NCBI GenBank assembly: GCA_964036045.1
Contig: OZ038382.1
Coordinates: 113,630,587 to 113,694,586 of the forward strand
Direction of reading: 5' to 3'
Length of the DNA stretch: 64,000 bases
From: Eutreptiella sp. 'Long Island Sound 2002'
Lineage: Eukaryota > Euglenozoa > Euglenophyceae > Eutreptiales > Eutreptiaceae
A program made the position numbers and the translations under genes. Within the stretch, counting starts at the first letter, position 1. The number at the start of each line of letters is the position of its first letter. The notes under the pieces were generated by a model. It saw nothing but the letters and a program-made list of their open reading frames with translations. It had not been told where the DNA came from and ran no database searches. Shown here one piece after another: positions 52,501 through 64,000 of the stretch.

Positions 52501-55500
52501 TCTCATTATAGCTTTCATCAATTAATTTGTTTTCCAAAGAAAGCCATTTCTTTGATGTTTGAGGCCCCGCCTTGCCCCCCGAACCATTCCTACTGTTGCC
52601 CTTTGTCAACCAAACCACTGCCTGTTGCTTTCCATAAAAAACCCTAGCCCTATCTTTGGTTGTGCATCTTATAGAAAGCTCCCGCCCATCTCCCTTTCTT
52701 TCCGTTCACCATCATTTTTATAGATCCAAACAAAGCAAACAAACACGGGCAAAGGCAACATGCCATGGTTTGTCACAACATGGCATGGTTCGTCGACTTC
52801 ATTTTACAATATTCACAATATATACAATCTCTTTACAACCTAATTGGTTATGATTAATAGGCTTCCTCGGGGACCCAACGAACCTCTTCCCCCTTCAAAA
52901 CATCCAAGAAGATTTGTGGAATGGCCTCGTAGCGTGGCCACAAGGAATGGTTGTCATACTTGTCAGCCGGGATATGGGCTGAAATCCCTACCAATCCCGC
53001 CGCCGTTGCCACCACTCTCTGGGCCTATAAGATGAGAACATAGGGTGAAAAATAGAGTGGGGAATTAACATGCTAAATGCATATGGCACACATCAGGGAG
53101 TGCAAACACATGGTTTTTATGAGGGTTTGGTAGCTGAAAAACTGCACTCGCACAGAACGCGCTGATTCGCAGCTGGAAATACTCAGAAAAACGCCGCTGC
53201 CAGAACTGCGTTGTCAGATTCCAAATTAACGCTGGCAAACAAATTTCTGCTTGTGTCCATGTTTTCATGGTATCACGCTTTCCGTCGCAGAAGTTCTAAA
53301 ACTTCACCTACGGCTCAAATCGTTTTACAGCTGATCCGGGGCGACCATCCCCGGGTCGACCTTCTCCAAGCCCATGCGGCCACCTCCCTTGCACGTACGT
53401 GTAGCACAAGCAGAGGACCACTCACATCCACATTGAGTCCCTCAACTCAGTGAGCATCCATCGGGATTGCGAAATCGAAGTAATCCCTTTGAGGTCTAAA
53501 CAACAAAGGAAAAAAAGCATGTACAAATGGTCATAGGAACATGTAAAACCTCCAAACTATGACCCCGTCAGTGTAAGATGCAATAATCATTGGAAATCAC
53601 AAAAGAAGGAGGCCCCAAGGCAGGAGAGGGCGGAACAAAGGGAGCCCACTCTCCCACTCAGAACATCCTGGGTAGCCTGATTCGGGATTCCCAAGGAGAA
53701 AGGACAAAGCATGCAAAAACAACAAGACATCGGTAAGGCCCATTGGCTGTCAAAGCCTACCCTGGTGGGGGGGGTGTCAGTCTTCAGTCCCGGCACCGCA
53801 GGACCCCAGAACCGGGGGTCTAGTGCCTACACCCTCACCCAACATCCTCTCCAATGATCCGGAATCAAGCCCTCTTGGGGCAGGAGAAAGCCCCACCACA
53901 CCACCGTAGGGGGGGTGGTGGTCCTGGGTGCCTATAAGACTTAGGCCCCAGAAATTCTGTGGAAAAGGGGGTAAAGTGGTAAATCGCCCATACCACCTCA
54001 GGATTCCACATCCCTAAGGGAACCAAGGGTGGTTGGGGGTAGCCAACACCTTCACCCTGACACACGTAGAGGGGCAGGACCCAACTCCACACGGGCTCCG
54101 AGACCTAGCATGGAAAGCAGGGCACAAAAACAGACAAAGCCAAAAATCAGAGATTACCCACTTCAATACACTCTCGCGTCAAGGCAAATGGGGTTTCGAA
54201 TGATTCCATGTGGGCACATCCAAAGCACATCAGTCAAACATTATGCCCACCGGATATCCTAGTCTGTCTCCCTGATTCCACAACACTGCAGCAAGACTGG
54301 TAGGCTGCGCACTTTCGTGAAATTGCCATAAGTGAAAAAGCAAGGGAAAAAAATGCAAAACATTCTGCCATAGGTTGAGCCTAAGGTTCAGGAAAGTGCA
54401 TGGACACAGGATTCGGCAAGGTGTGAATTGTCCTAAAATGGCTGGCCCCACCTCTCCCTCAGGTTGGAGCAAGGCAACGAATTCCGATACCCACTTTTTG
54501 AGGTCATTGTTGGGGACCTCAAAAAGGGCTTATGCACAGATTGTTGAGTCAGAATTGAAGTCAAAAATGAGGTGACATATGGGTTTGGTCCGATCCCAGA
54601 AGAGTAGGCCATAACTCAAACTCCTCGACTATGAGGAATAGACAGTGATGAGAGGCCATGGGTACAATATTGGCCCAAATCAAGAAGATGGCCTGACCTT
54701 CCCATGGCTCAGAAGTGACCTCATGAAATCTGAAATTTTCAACAAAATTCCAGAGAAAACCCAAAACAGTGAACCCATGTACCAATAACCATACAGCAAA
54801 TGCTCGATACAAAGTAGAAGGCACCATTGAAACATAGGAAAAGACCCCAAGGTCCAACTCCTCATGGGTTCCTTACTGTTTACCCGCCAAGTGACTACAT
54901 GACAGGGTGGTTTTCAGGGTCCATAATGTACATCTCTGGGACCATGTAAAACCACTATCCTATACACTTGGCAGATCCGGTTCCCATGGATTCAGTAAGT
55001 AAGAGAACATACCAAAACAAGTTCTAATACCCAAAGTAGAAACATTCGGGAGGTCTAGGGTCAATGAAAAAGCACATTTGGCCCAGAGACCCCAATGAAC
55101 CAAGTGAATGAAGTGAACACACAAAACGTGAAATCTCCCTGACGTTTTAGAAATTGCAATGGTGTGGTAAGCCCAAAGTGAGTTATAACGAAGTAACAGC
55201 ATGCACGTAGAATGGAAAGCATGCTCTTTCATTGAAGTCATCACTTGGGTTTGAATCCAACATTTACAGGAAGACATCAGTTAGAAAAGTCAACACATCG
55301 ACTGAGTAAATTTGGGCAATGTGCTCATGACCAACTTTACTACAAGCAGAAATCGGCCAAAATGACACATACAAAATCGGTCGTAGCGTAAAGAGGAAAA
55401 TGGACCACGACTTAGAGTGACGATATGAGAATAGTTGTGACCATCAAGACCACTAATGATTGAAAGTTGGACCTAAAACTCGGTGGTAGTGTATCTCCAT

Positions 55501-57960
55501 GGTCACCACGAGTGAACAAATGAAAAATATAAAATTCAAGACACAATCACCAAAATTCATGTGTGGCCGTATGTACAATGAATCACGGCCGAACAAAGTA
55601 CATTATTGCAAGGAGACACATGCCACCGCACGCCCAATCAACACTTGGACCCGAACTCGACGCGATCTTGGAGATCCAAGCTCGAAGAGTAGGCCCATGA
55701 CAGGTCAAAAATGAGTGATTTTTGGCATAAAATGACTATGCCAAAATGAGCTCAAAAAAGTTTGAAACTTCGAGGTAAAAGATGTCAAAAGCGTCGAAAC
55801 ACAACCAAAACTCGGACATATATTGTTTGTACTCACCACGTACGAACAAAATGAGCTCTTACTTCTTTTCTTTCGCCACTATATCTTGGAGATATAGTGG
55901 TAAACTTTGAGCACATCAAAACAAAGTGCCCAACATGTCGAAAGTAAAATTGACACCAAGAATCGTCAATGGCTCAAATGAACTGGAATCAGGGTGATTA
56001 GAAAACTAGAGACTTGTCGTAATGACGTCAAAAAGAAATTACGAAAAGAAACTCGACAATGACGTGACACTCTGACTCAAAAAGGTGGCATCATGAACGA
56101 CACAAAAATGCACTATTCATGCATGAAAGTGGGTCCCACCATGGACTGTGGTGACCCAGCACGACCATATCTTGATGTTGCAAAGGGAAGGGAAGGCAAA
56201 CCAAAATGATTACCAATGCTGGCATCAGCCTGGAATTAATGAATTCAACATGACCTTGAGATTCACCATGGTCTCCAAACCACAACCAAAATTCAATTCA
56301 ATCCTAATAAGTAAGGCATATCTCTAAACTGGCTAGCAACTCACACAAACAAGTAACATACCATTGAAGAGGAGAGTCATGTCGTTCCAATGCATCTCTT
56401 CTCAAGAGAAATGGATCGAAAATCTCAATTTACGGTTAGGCAGAAGTGAGCACATGAAATGCATAAGATATGCATGCCATGCCTAATCTAAAAATGGGGG
56501 GTAAAACAAAAGGCACCGTAAGGTGCCGGCAACGATGCCTAGGCTATCCCTATACTTTAAATGGCTGGGCAACATGACGTTAGGGGGTTTTTGAGAGTAG
56601 TGCCACCAGAACCTGAACCTTTCATTCCCTATTATAAACTAAGTATTGAATATTACAACCATGCAGTCAGAATGAATTCAACTCAACAAGATGAAGTTGC
56701 CGTAAAGGCCAGTTCGTGGTCTCGGGATTTGGGTCGCCACATCCCAACTGGCAGTTCGCCCGCGAATTGGCGCGACGCCGGTTCACCACCAGGCCGCTGC
56801 CAATATTTAACTTCGGTACCTATGCGAAGTTAAGGCAAATTTGCAAAGCTCTCAACAGGGCAATGGATTCCCTAATGACTGATACAAAAGCGGCGGAGAA
56901 ACACGCCGAGTTGTCTGATATCCCTACTGCAGGCTCAGGTCAAAAGTGCCAGGAAAGGGAAGGTTAAGGGGGGATGAAGGCTAATGATATCCCCTATTAA
57001 ACCCCATATTGTGGGCACATAAGAGCCTACTGTCTATCCCATCGTCGGTGATCATCTTCATCTCAAATTCTTATTATACAAACTCCAATGTGTTGACCAA
57101 TGCTTTGAAATTCCACAGAATCCTTTGCCACGAGAGGAACAGAGCAATTGGCACAACGCCAAATCAAAGCATACCCTGAGTTGTCCCACTGTCCATCATT
57201 CAATACATAATGCAAGAACCCTGAAATCAAGACAGAGTTTAATGATTCTCAAAAGGAATAGAATCATAGCTTGTAATCACTGCAACACACGTTTCTGCGT
57301 GCTTCAATTTAATGGACCCAGAAATCTACATCTATCTACTGCACTGGCGACTCTCCGATATCGCTGCCGGTAAACCTCTGCCCTGCGAACGGAGTCCTGT
57401 TGCTGTTCCTTAACACGCCTGAGCCCTGAGCGACTTACACTCCCCGCCCAAGACTGTTGTGTCAGTAGAGACAGCAGCAGTCTGATAGTCAGTGACGTCA
57501 AACCAAGGAACCCTGTCTCACAGCGGCGAGGCAGGCGTAGAGACGTGTAGGATGCACGAGCTGCTGCTCCTGGCACCATCTGTGACAGCTGGAAAAATCA
57601 AAATGTGGCAGGAATCCACTGCGCACAGTCATCCTCAAAATCTAACGGACATCTCACTGTGATTCGCGAAAGTAAAAACAGATGACCGCAGACTGGCCGG
57701 ACCTGGATATTTAAAGGACCAACAACTGACCACAAGGCAAGCACATTTTGCTGACAGCCGACACATAATGAGCCACATGCAGAAAGGAACCACCCAGGGT
57801 CGCTCACTGAGATACAAATGACACAAACGAAAAAAAACTGCTGGATACTGACGCCGAATTATTCAAGCGAACCCCAGTGGCGCTTAATTCATTGAGATGA
57901 TCCCACTTCAGCATCCTGCAAAGGAACGGCAACAAAGGGAACATACAGATCACAGTAAAG
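52501..57960. other. Mostly featureless DNA, no convincing gene
   Basis: Mixed composition, moderately AT-rich from about 54 to 57 kb. Open frames are short on both strands. A plus frame at 56716-56967 (FARELARRRFTTRPLPIFNF, KLRQICKALNRAMDSLMTD) has protein-like composition and could be a coding relic, but nothing supports a family. The right end (about 57.3-57.96 kb) should contain the 3' UTR and perhaps the LTR of the minus-strand element 3; no LTR edge was recognised. Confidence 0.35.
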
Positions 57961-57990
57961 AATAACATGCACTATGCATGCTCTGACCGC

Positions 57991-58911
57991 TCACTTGTGA
58001 AACCACCTGCGCAGCGCATGGGTATGTACATACTCCTCAACTCGCTCATTCCCCTTGCCAACAAACTGGGAGGCATCTTCGTCGGTTCTATCAGGATACC
58101 CCTTCCATGCAACCACAAGAACAAGCCTGCGCCCCCGACCTCGTCCCACAAAATGATGATCCACCACCTGTTGAACGATATATGTGTCATCTGCGGGGGG
58201 TATGGGTCGTTCGGAGTAATACCCACAGGGAACAGAGCGTCCCTGCACATCCTGTACATACGGCTTGAGGCGGTCTGCTTTGAGGATTTGGAATCCACTG
58301 GACTCCCTACCCTCATTAGTGATGACCTCATATGGATCACCCCCTACCCAGCGACGCACTTCATACGGACCCTGCCATATGCGCTTGAGCTTATCAAATA
58401 GCCTGTCATCAGGCCTAACTCGCACCCAACCTTTATCACCCTCCTGGAATCTCTGGGCCTTGTACTTGGCTGTCAAATCCTGCGAATAGCGGTCGTGAAT
58501 CTTGGTAAGGCGATCACACACCTCCTTACGCTCGGCAGCCACACGCTGAAAAAACCCCAGAGCGTCCTCCGCCCCATCCTCAGGGGTAAAGGGGGGAACA
58601 TCACCAAACCCCACTGGGTCCCTCCCAAAAACCAAACGGTGGGGGGAGTACAGGGCTATGAGGCCTGGCAAATCGTTCAGGCCCCACACCGCAAGCGGCA
58701 GCGCCTGAACCCATTTACCCGCCCGTTGATTCAAACATTTTCGCAGGGCCATTACAACTGACTTGACCGCTGCCACTGCCCTGCCATTTGACAAAGGGTA
58801 GTAAATGACGCTCTGATGCTGCTCAATTGCAGACAACAAGCACAGCTTTGTAGCAAAATTTGAAGTGATGATACTCTGGTTGTCTGCGAAAATGCGCGCT
58901 GGGAGGCCCAT
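57991..58911 (-). pseudogene. Integrase C-terminal half and chromodomain-like region (element 3)
   Basis: The frame begins at the second catalytic Asp (GLPARIFADNQSIITSNF). The position of the catalytic Glu reads SNGRAVAAVKS, where elements 1 and 2 have SNGRAEVAGR or its equivalent, so the Glu appears replaced by Val. It continues with LPGLIALYSPHRLVFGRDPV, a basic C-terminal domain (FQEGDKGWVRVRPDDRLFDK) and a chromodomain-like end (YIVQQVVDHHF, LVLVVAWKGYPD). The usual W-E-P following the chromodomain core is missing (DRTDEDASQF). Confidence 0.78.
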
Positions 58912-59492
58912 ATAAAAACAACACGCTCTAAAAAGAGCTCGCCTGCCTTACGACTGTCTAGCCCACTTTTTGTAGTGGGTATGGCCATTACATAACCAGA
59001 CAGTCTGCATACGATAACCATACAATAGTCATACATAAGAGTATTATGCTCAGTCAGAGACAAATCAACAAAGGCGATGGACACACTACTGAAAACATCA
59101 GATGGTATGGGAAAATGGTCTACACTGCCTGGTTGCTTGCCTGTGCGCTGTTTTGTCTGCTGACACACCGCACAGGAATTACAAACCTGCTTAACCCTTT
59201 CCTCCAAGTCAGCCTTGGTGAGACCATGGAAACAAAACTTCCGATCAACCATCAGTAGCGTCTTTCCAATGCCACTGTGCACATACGAATGGCAGGCTAA
59301 AATAACCTGCTGGATCAGAGACGCTTGGACTGCATACTTCCCACGAAACCGTATGCGCCTCTTATACAGCCAAAAAACTCTCGAGTGCAGCTGGTGGACA
59401 AACTGCCGGGTCATCCTGCCGCAGTGCCGCATAAACGGCAGACCAGTAAGGATCTGCCTGATACTCAGCAGTCCAATCTGAGAACAGGACAT
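58752..59492 (-). pseudogene. Integrase zinc domain and first part of core (element 3)
   Basis: Contains the H2C2 domain (LACHSYVHSGIGKT, then VCNSCAVCQQTK) and the first catalytic Asp in SIAFVDLSLTEHN, followed by CRLSGYVMAIPTTKSG. The phase changes near 59.40 kb on entry from RNase H and near 58.9 kb on exit to the C-terminal half; beyond that point the last 40 codons are out of register. Confidence 0.8.
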
Positions 59493-60522
59493 TAATTTCA
59501 GGAGGCAGCGTCAAGTTACGCAGCTGCACCAACTCAGAGGGCACAGAGCCCGTCAAAGGCTCTGAGGATGCCCACAGTGAATCTGACATACAAGCGTACG
59601 CAGGGACCAGACCCTGGTACGACCAGTCCTGCTCATCATAATTTTTGTACATGGTCCTGAGCTGCCGTGTCTGACTACGGTGCGGGCGTGAGGGAACAGA
59701 AAACCTGTGTTGCAAATTCCGCGTGCGACTCTGATGAATCTCCCCGGAACTCTGTTCTTCCTCGTAAACCCTGCGAAGCGAAGGGCAATCTGGGACAACT
59801 GACGACAAACGCACCCGGTCTCTGGCCGCACCCACACCGGCAAGCTGTCTGTACCAGGCACTGTATGCCCGAACAAACTCTAGAGGAATTTCGCGGGCCA
59901 CCTGAGAATCAGCCCAACTCCGTTCCTCCCGGTCGTCCGCTTCCCATCCCTCGCCATCTGCCTGGCTGCCCATGATGGACACATCTGAGGCTGCATGTGC
60001 GGCCGGATATGCCCATCTGCTCATTACATTGGGTACCGTCTGGTCTTTCCCTTTCACATAAATAATGTCCAGCTGAAAGTTTGCCAAAAACTGATGCCAT
60101 CTGCCACGACGGCCTATGGGGCCTGACACCGTATCAAAATCCTCTTTCGTCCAGGCCTCCAAACTTTTATCGTCTGTTAAAACTTTGACCTGGACCTGCT
60201 GCCCCGCCAGCCAACTACAAAATTCGTACAGGGTGCCAACGATAGCAAAAGTCTCCTCTTCCCGGATATGCCACGCCCGCTGCCCCTTCCCTGGATCACC
60301 CTGCAACTTGCGTGAGAAGAAAGCCACCAGGCGCAGCGGACATTCTTACTCCGTATCATCAGGACAAGCGCACGATTTCTGTTCCAACGCCGCACCAATG
60401 GCATACTGGGAACTATCGCCCCGAACCCAGAAAGGCCTGTCCAACCGCGGCAGAAAAGGTTCTGCAGCGGTCTTCAGCTGGGTGACAATCCCATGAAAAC
60501 AAGCTGGCATCTCTTCAGTTCA
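59362..60522 (-). pseudogene. RNase H domain (element 3)
   Basis: The open part is 60327-59362, but the domain starts further up in the same phase, beyond TAA codons near 60350 and 60520: CFHGIVTQLKTAAEPFLPRL and VRGDSSQYAIGAALEQ, the latter carrying the first RNase H Asp. Downstream are FFSRKLQGDPGKGQRAWHI, REEETFAIVGTLYEF, VLTDDKSLEAW, GKDQTVPNVMSRWAYP and a linker to integrase. Homologous to the RNase H of elements 1 and 2 at modest similarity. Confidence 0.8.
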
Positions 60523-61041
60523 TTAAATCTCATTCTTGAACTTACAGACCTGCTGAGGCGTAAGACCTTTTCTATCCTTCGCAGGAAATTGCGCTCTGAG
60601 TGACTGAGCCAACTGCTTTTTCCCCTTCTTGGTTAGCTCCAGACCCCAGAGTGAATCTGTAAGTGGGGCTGAGAGATGGCCAAAGCGATCTATATACATT
60701 GAGTACCACTGTACAAATCCTAAAAAGGCTTTCATGTGCGTGAGTGTGCGGATCATCTCTGGCGTCCAGCGTGCGATGGCCGCAGTTTTGGCTGGATCCA
60801 CCATGCGCGGACCCTTCATCAGTATTTGACCACAGGAACGAACTCTACGCACAAACAACTGAAACTTGGTGGGCTTGATAGTGAGGGGTGCACGCTCCAT
60901 TAATTTCAAAGAACTGCCAAAGCTCCTGAAAATGCCCCTCCAGGGACTCAACCGTGGGGGGCAAATCAAACTCAGGCTTATCTTCACTGTCAGGGGCACC
61001 CTGACAAACGTCGTCCATATATGGCTTAGTGCTGTACGCAT
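60523..61041 (-). pseudogene. RT thumb/connection segment (element 3)
   Basis: From about 60895 down, the sequence reads TIKPTKFQLFVRRVRSCGQI, MVDPAKTAAIARWTPE and MKAFLGFVQWYSMYIDRFGH, the segment following the RT active site. It is in a different phase from the RT frame above, giving a frameshift near 60.89 kb. The upper 45 codons of this open frame overlap RT and are out of register. Confidence 0.78.
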
Positions 61042-63415
61042 CGCTAAAATCCTGCAGCACCCGACAAACCATCCTCTGATAGGCCTGCGGGGCTGTTTTG
61101 AGACCTATTGGGAGTACCGTCCATTGGCACAGACCCCATGGCGTCACAAATGCAGTGTAGGGGCGGGAGCTGTCGGTCAGATGCATCTGGTGAAAACCAT
61201 CTTCAAGATCGAAGATGGACCAGATGGCATTCTTGGCCTGTTTTAAAAAAATATCATCGATGACGGGCAGTGGGTACTGCTCGCCATCTATTTGTGAGTT
61301 TAAACAACGGTAGTCGATGACTAACCGCCATTTGCCCCCCAGCTTGGGCACACAAAAGGCCCTGGCAGCCCATGCCGAGTGGGACCGCTCCAACATGCCC
61401 CTTTCCCAAAAATTGGTAATCATTTCTCTGAACGCCGCGTCTGTAACTCCTACTGTGCGGTACGGCGCCACACGCTGTGGTACTGCCCCGTTTTTCAGAT
61501 GAATGACTGCTACAGAATCCTCAGGATCGCCTCTGAGAGCTGGATCCACATGCAGGATGTTCTTTGGAAACTCAAAAGCAGTCTTAAAACGCTCCATGAA
61601 GCGTGCACGATAATCTGCACACCTCGGATCCTGCATATCCGACTCAACGTCAGATCGCACGGATCGCTCTTGTAACTGAAAGAAATCAGGGGAATCAGGG
61701 TGTAACACTGACAAACGTGCTGCCCTAACATTCTGAACCCTCCGCAGCAATTCCCCCATGCCCTTACGAGCAAAGCGCCTGTATTTCCTGCCCCTGGTGG
61801 GCAGAACAGCGTGTGACCCCTCCTTATCTGAGGATACATTACCCAGCGGAGGCATATCAAGGGTGTCCCCATCAGAGGTCACCCGCAAGCCGGATCGTGA
61901 ACACTGTTCACACTGACCACACGCCTGCAGCCACGTTAAATGTCTGTGCTCCCCTTCACCCACTGGGCCAGACTCGTCCTCCCATCGCTTATCCTGGGAT
62001 TTGGAATGCTTCAGCCCCAACGCATCAAAGAGGACCCCTCTGGTGGTCCACTTGGTAGACTGCTTGTATATAATGCCACTATGATCACAGTATATTGGGA
62101 TGCTGGGATCAAGATCCCACCAGTCCAGCGCAACTTCCCCCATCTGCCAAAGCCAGGACTGGTTTTTCTGGACAGGCAGCAGCATGATGCCCCTGCCCTG
62201 ATCAAGTAAAATTTTCTCAACTGATTGTTGCAACAAAAAATGAGGGCAATGTACCCACAAAAAATAATTAGTATGATCCCCTTTCTCTGGGGTGCCATCA
62301 GACCAATCCTGCACCAGTGCATTGGCGTTTTCATCCCAATATTTGAAAAACAGGGCCGTCTGCTTGCTCCCAAACGCGTCAATGAATTTGGCCTCGCGCA
62401 AACCGGCCCAATTCAGTATCTGATCCCTAACACCAGGCAACAACATTGGCCGCCCAGATGCGTACATATATGAAGCCTGTTGCCTAACCCTTTTGCGCAG
62501 CTTAACACGCAGCTGCATCGCTGAAAGGTGCAGCTTGTTGCACTGTTCGCGAAAACGAGCACGCAACTTGCTGGACAGCAACGATGTGGAAGCCTGTGCA
62601 CGTCCCTGCAAAGGGTCCTGCTTCTGCTGACTCTCAGGCACCTCACAGGGCCGCGGGCAACAATGATCACATAATTCCTCTACTTCGCAAGCGCAGAATT
62701 GGCGTAGGCTCTGTGAATGGTCCAGCAGAGCCGCATCTCGCTGCTGAAGCGACTCCAGACCCTGTTTGTGTGCGCGCCATGGCCCACAATATATCTTAAA
62801 ATTGCCCCAGCCGCCCGCAAAAGAATCAGGCGGCCGGGCAGCCTCCAAGCGCTGCGTAATGGAGGGAGGCAGTTCAGAATGTGACTCCTCATCTGTCAAC
62901 CCCTGGTCTGAGGCTTCGTCCTCGGTGCAATGCTGTCGCCGCACCAACTCAGGATCCGGCAGAGCCTGATGTTTACCTCGCACGCACACACACTCATGCA
63001 CACACTCCGTACACCTGCTGTTCTGCTCACACTTCTCCTGTGGCCGATATGGACATGTCGAAAGTCCTGCCTGCTTTTCCATTGGACCTGACCCAAAGCA
63101 AAGCAACGCTGCAGAGCAGGAAGCAGCAACAACCGCTGCCACCACAGGCAAAACATGGGCAGTATGTACAGCCTCAACAGGGACCACCGCCGCCCCTGAT
63201 ATATACGGTGCCCGCGGAACCGCAGGCTCCTCATCACTGTCAGACGCCAGGCCAATTAGGCGCACCACATACGACTTAACCCTGTTAACCTTATTCTGCT
63301 TCACAGGGACTGCGCGACAGGCACACTGTCCTGAAGCAACAGGACATCGCTCGTTAGTGCGGTTCTCAGGACCAAACAACGCATCAACCAACAGATCCCG
63401 CGTGGCATCCACCAT
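60845..63415 (-). pseudogene. Cys-rich linker, methyltransferase-like domain and RT (element 3)
   Basis: An open frame of 856 codons. Residues 88-107 form a hydrophobic run (VLPVVAAVVAASCSAALLCF) and 121-144 a Cys cluster (CPYRPQEKCEQNSRCTECVH...CVC); another Cys-rich patch is ACEVEELCDHCCPRPCE. Near residues 330-410 lies the methyltransferase-like domain with KFIDAFGSKQTALFFKYW, YFLWVHCPHF (near 62.25 kb; NPP[FY] replaced by HCP) and KILLDQGRGIMLLPVQ. RT occupies the last third: WRLVIDYRCLNSQIDG, SIFDLEDGFHQMHL and the catalytic KPYMDDV near 61.01 kb. The frame is in phase with the protease segment above a TGA at 63452. Confidence 0.85.
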
Positions 63416-63451
63416 GAGGCCATAGGCCTTGCAAAAATGATAGCCTACAAT

Positions 63452-63964
63452 TCAGTGTTCCCGCACATCCGCCTTGTACACAAACATCTTTTCGCAAAGT
63501 ACCTGCACCGGCTGATCCTGACAGTCTCGAATCTGCACACCGAGGTCCACCACCGCCCCATGTGTGCCACCAGAAATGCGCTCCCCATTCGCCACAGTGA
63601 AGTGCAGGGGACGACCCGCCAACTCAAGGGTGCAACCCCGAAAGAAAGATTCTGGCGCAAATGCCAGCACCTCAGAACTCAAATCAATTAACATTGAGCC
63701 ACCGAGCTCCTGCCGCTGGACGCTAGAAAACTGAATGGTGACCGGCAAAACCAGCTCCGTCAGCGATCTTCCCACATCAGCTGTCTTACGCTGCAAAACA
63801 TGTGTCTGTTTGCACCCTGTGATCACCGCTGTTGGCCGCCAAGGCTCCCGACATGAGTGCAATGTCGGGGTCCAGGCAAAGAGCGTCACCTCAGTGAGGG
63901 ACCTCGTCTTAGCGGGTACAGACCCCGGTGTATAACCGTCATGGGCAAAGGCCACCGAGGCCAC
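63452..63964 (-). pseudogene. Protease-like domain with altered active site (element 3)
   Basis: The fold is recognisable from LHFTVANGERISGGTHGAVV, which aligns with the protease flap of elements 1 and 2, and from the segment after a TGA (63452-63454), IVGYHFCKAYG, matching the IIGYDF motif. The catalytic D-T/S-G, however, reads GSMLIDLSSEVLAF, so the Gly of the triad is missing and the Thr/Ser is displaced. Probably inactive. The upstream part extends to the window edge. Confidence 0.6.
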
Positions 63965-64000
63965 TCCAGTCTGAGAAGATGCGCCGTGCAGATCAGTGGA

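Larger units (their letters stand above)
57991..64000 (-). mobile_element. Element 3: decayed Ty3/gypsy retrotransposon, cut by window end
   Basis: On the minus strand the order is protease-like (63964-63452), a long Cys-rich and methyltransferase-like linker plus RT (63415-60845), RT thumb and RNase H (61041-59362), integrase zinc and core (59492-58752), integrase C-terminus and chromodomain-like region (58911-57991). The proteins are clearly more distant from elements 1 and 2 than those are from each other. Frameshifts near 60.89, 59.4 and 58.9 kb and stops at 63452, about 60520 and about 60350 show it is dead. Gag would lie beyond 64000. Confidence 0.9.

Overview
The window looks like repeat-dense nuclear DNA from a eukaryote. 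It has three Ty3/gypsy-type retrotransposon bodies with eukaryote-style gag-pol order and chromodomains, long LTRs with target-site duplications, a tRNA-iMet-like primer site, satellites, minisatellites and decayed coding fragments. There is no operon-like packing. The protease / methyltransferase-like / RT layout of the elements resembles what I know from microbial algae, so an alga (a green prasinophyte is one option) is a reasonable guess. That guess rests on inference. No intact host gene, rRNA or tRNA gene was found.

Layout. 0.9-10.2 kb: element 1 on the minus strand, a decayed Ty3/gypsy gag-pol with integrase and chromodomain; its LTRs could not be delimited. 10.2-15.3 kb: no supported gene. 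15.3-19.5 kb: decayed minus-strand coding sequence, including a GRF-type zinc-finger remnant and a 0.9-kb segment duplicated in tandem. 20.0-25.8 kb: a nested inverted-repeat structure (two element shells sharing a TIR core) filled with tandem repeats of about 164-190 bp. 25.7-30.6 kb: a 4.08-kb GC-rich insert ending in (AAACCTC)4 and flanked by two 412-bp direct repeats. 30.7-31.15 kb: another copy of the 0.9-kb family, interrupted by an LTR-internal-LTR-internal-LTR array (31.15-37.52 kb). One LTR of that array contains a 65-bp minisatellite. 37.80-50.92 kb: element 2, an almost complete 13.1-kb Ty3/gypsy chromodomain element with two 2,354-bp LTRs, TSD, PBS and PPT, broken by stops and frameshifts. 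50.9-57.9 kb: no convincing genes. 58.0-64.0 kb: element 3, a more diverged, decayed Ty3/gypsy pol on the minus strand, cut off by the window end.

How it fits together. Elements 1, 2 and 3 each encode gag/protease/linker/RT-RNase H/integrase modules for copy-and-paste transposition. All three carry, between protease and RT, a domain that looks like a degenerate Dam-type adenine methyltransferase: the expected NPP[FY] motif is replaced by HCP or HGS. The 31-37 kb array appears to be a non-autonomous relative that carries a gag-protease fragment of the element 2 family and shares its PPT and LTR start. Nonsense codons inside elements 1 and 2 repeatedly sit where a homologue has Arg, as expected from CpG deamination. 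Every autonomous element here has at least one break, so the locus reads as a nested retroelement graveyard.
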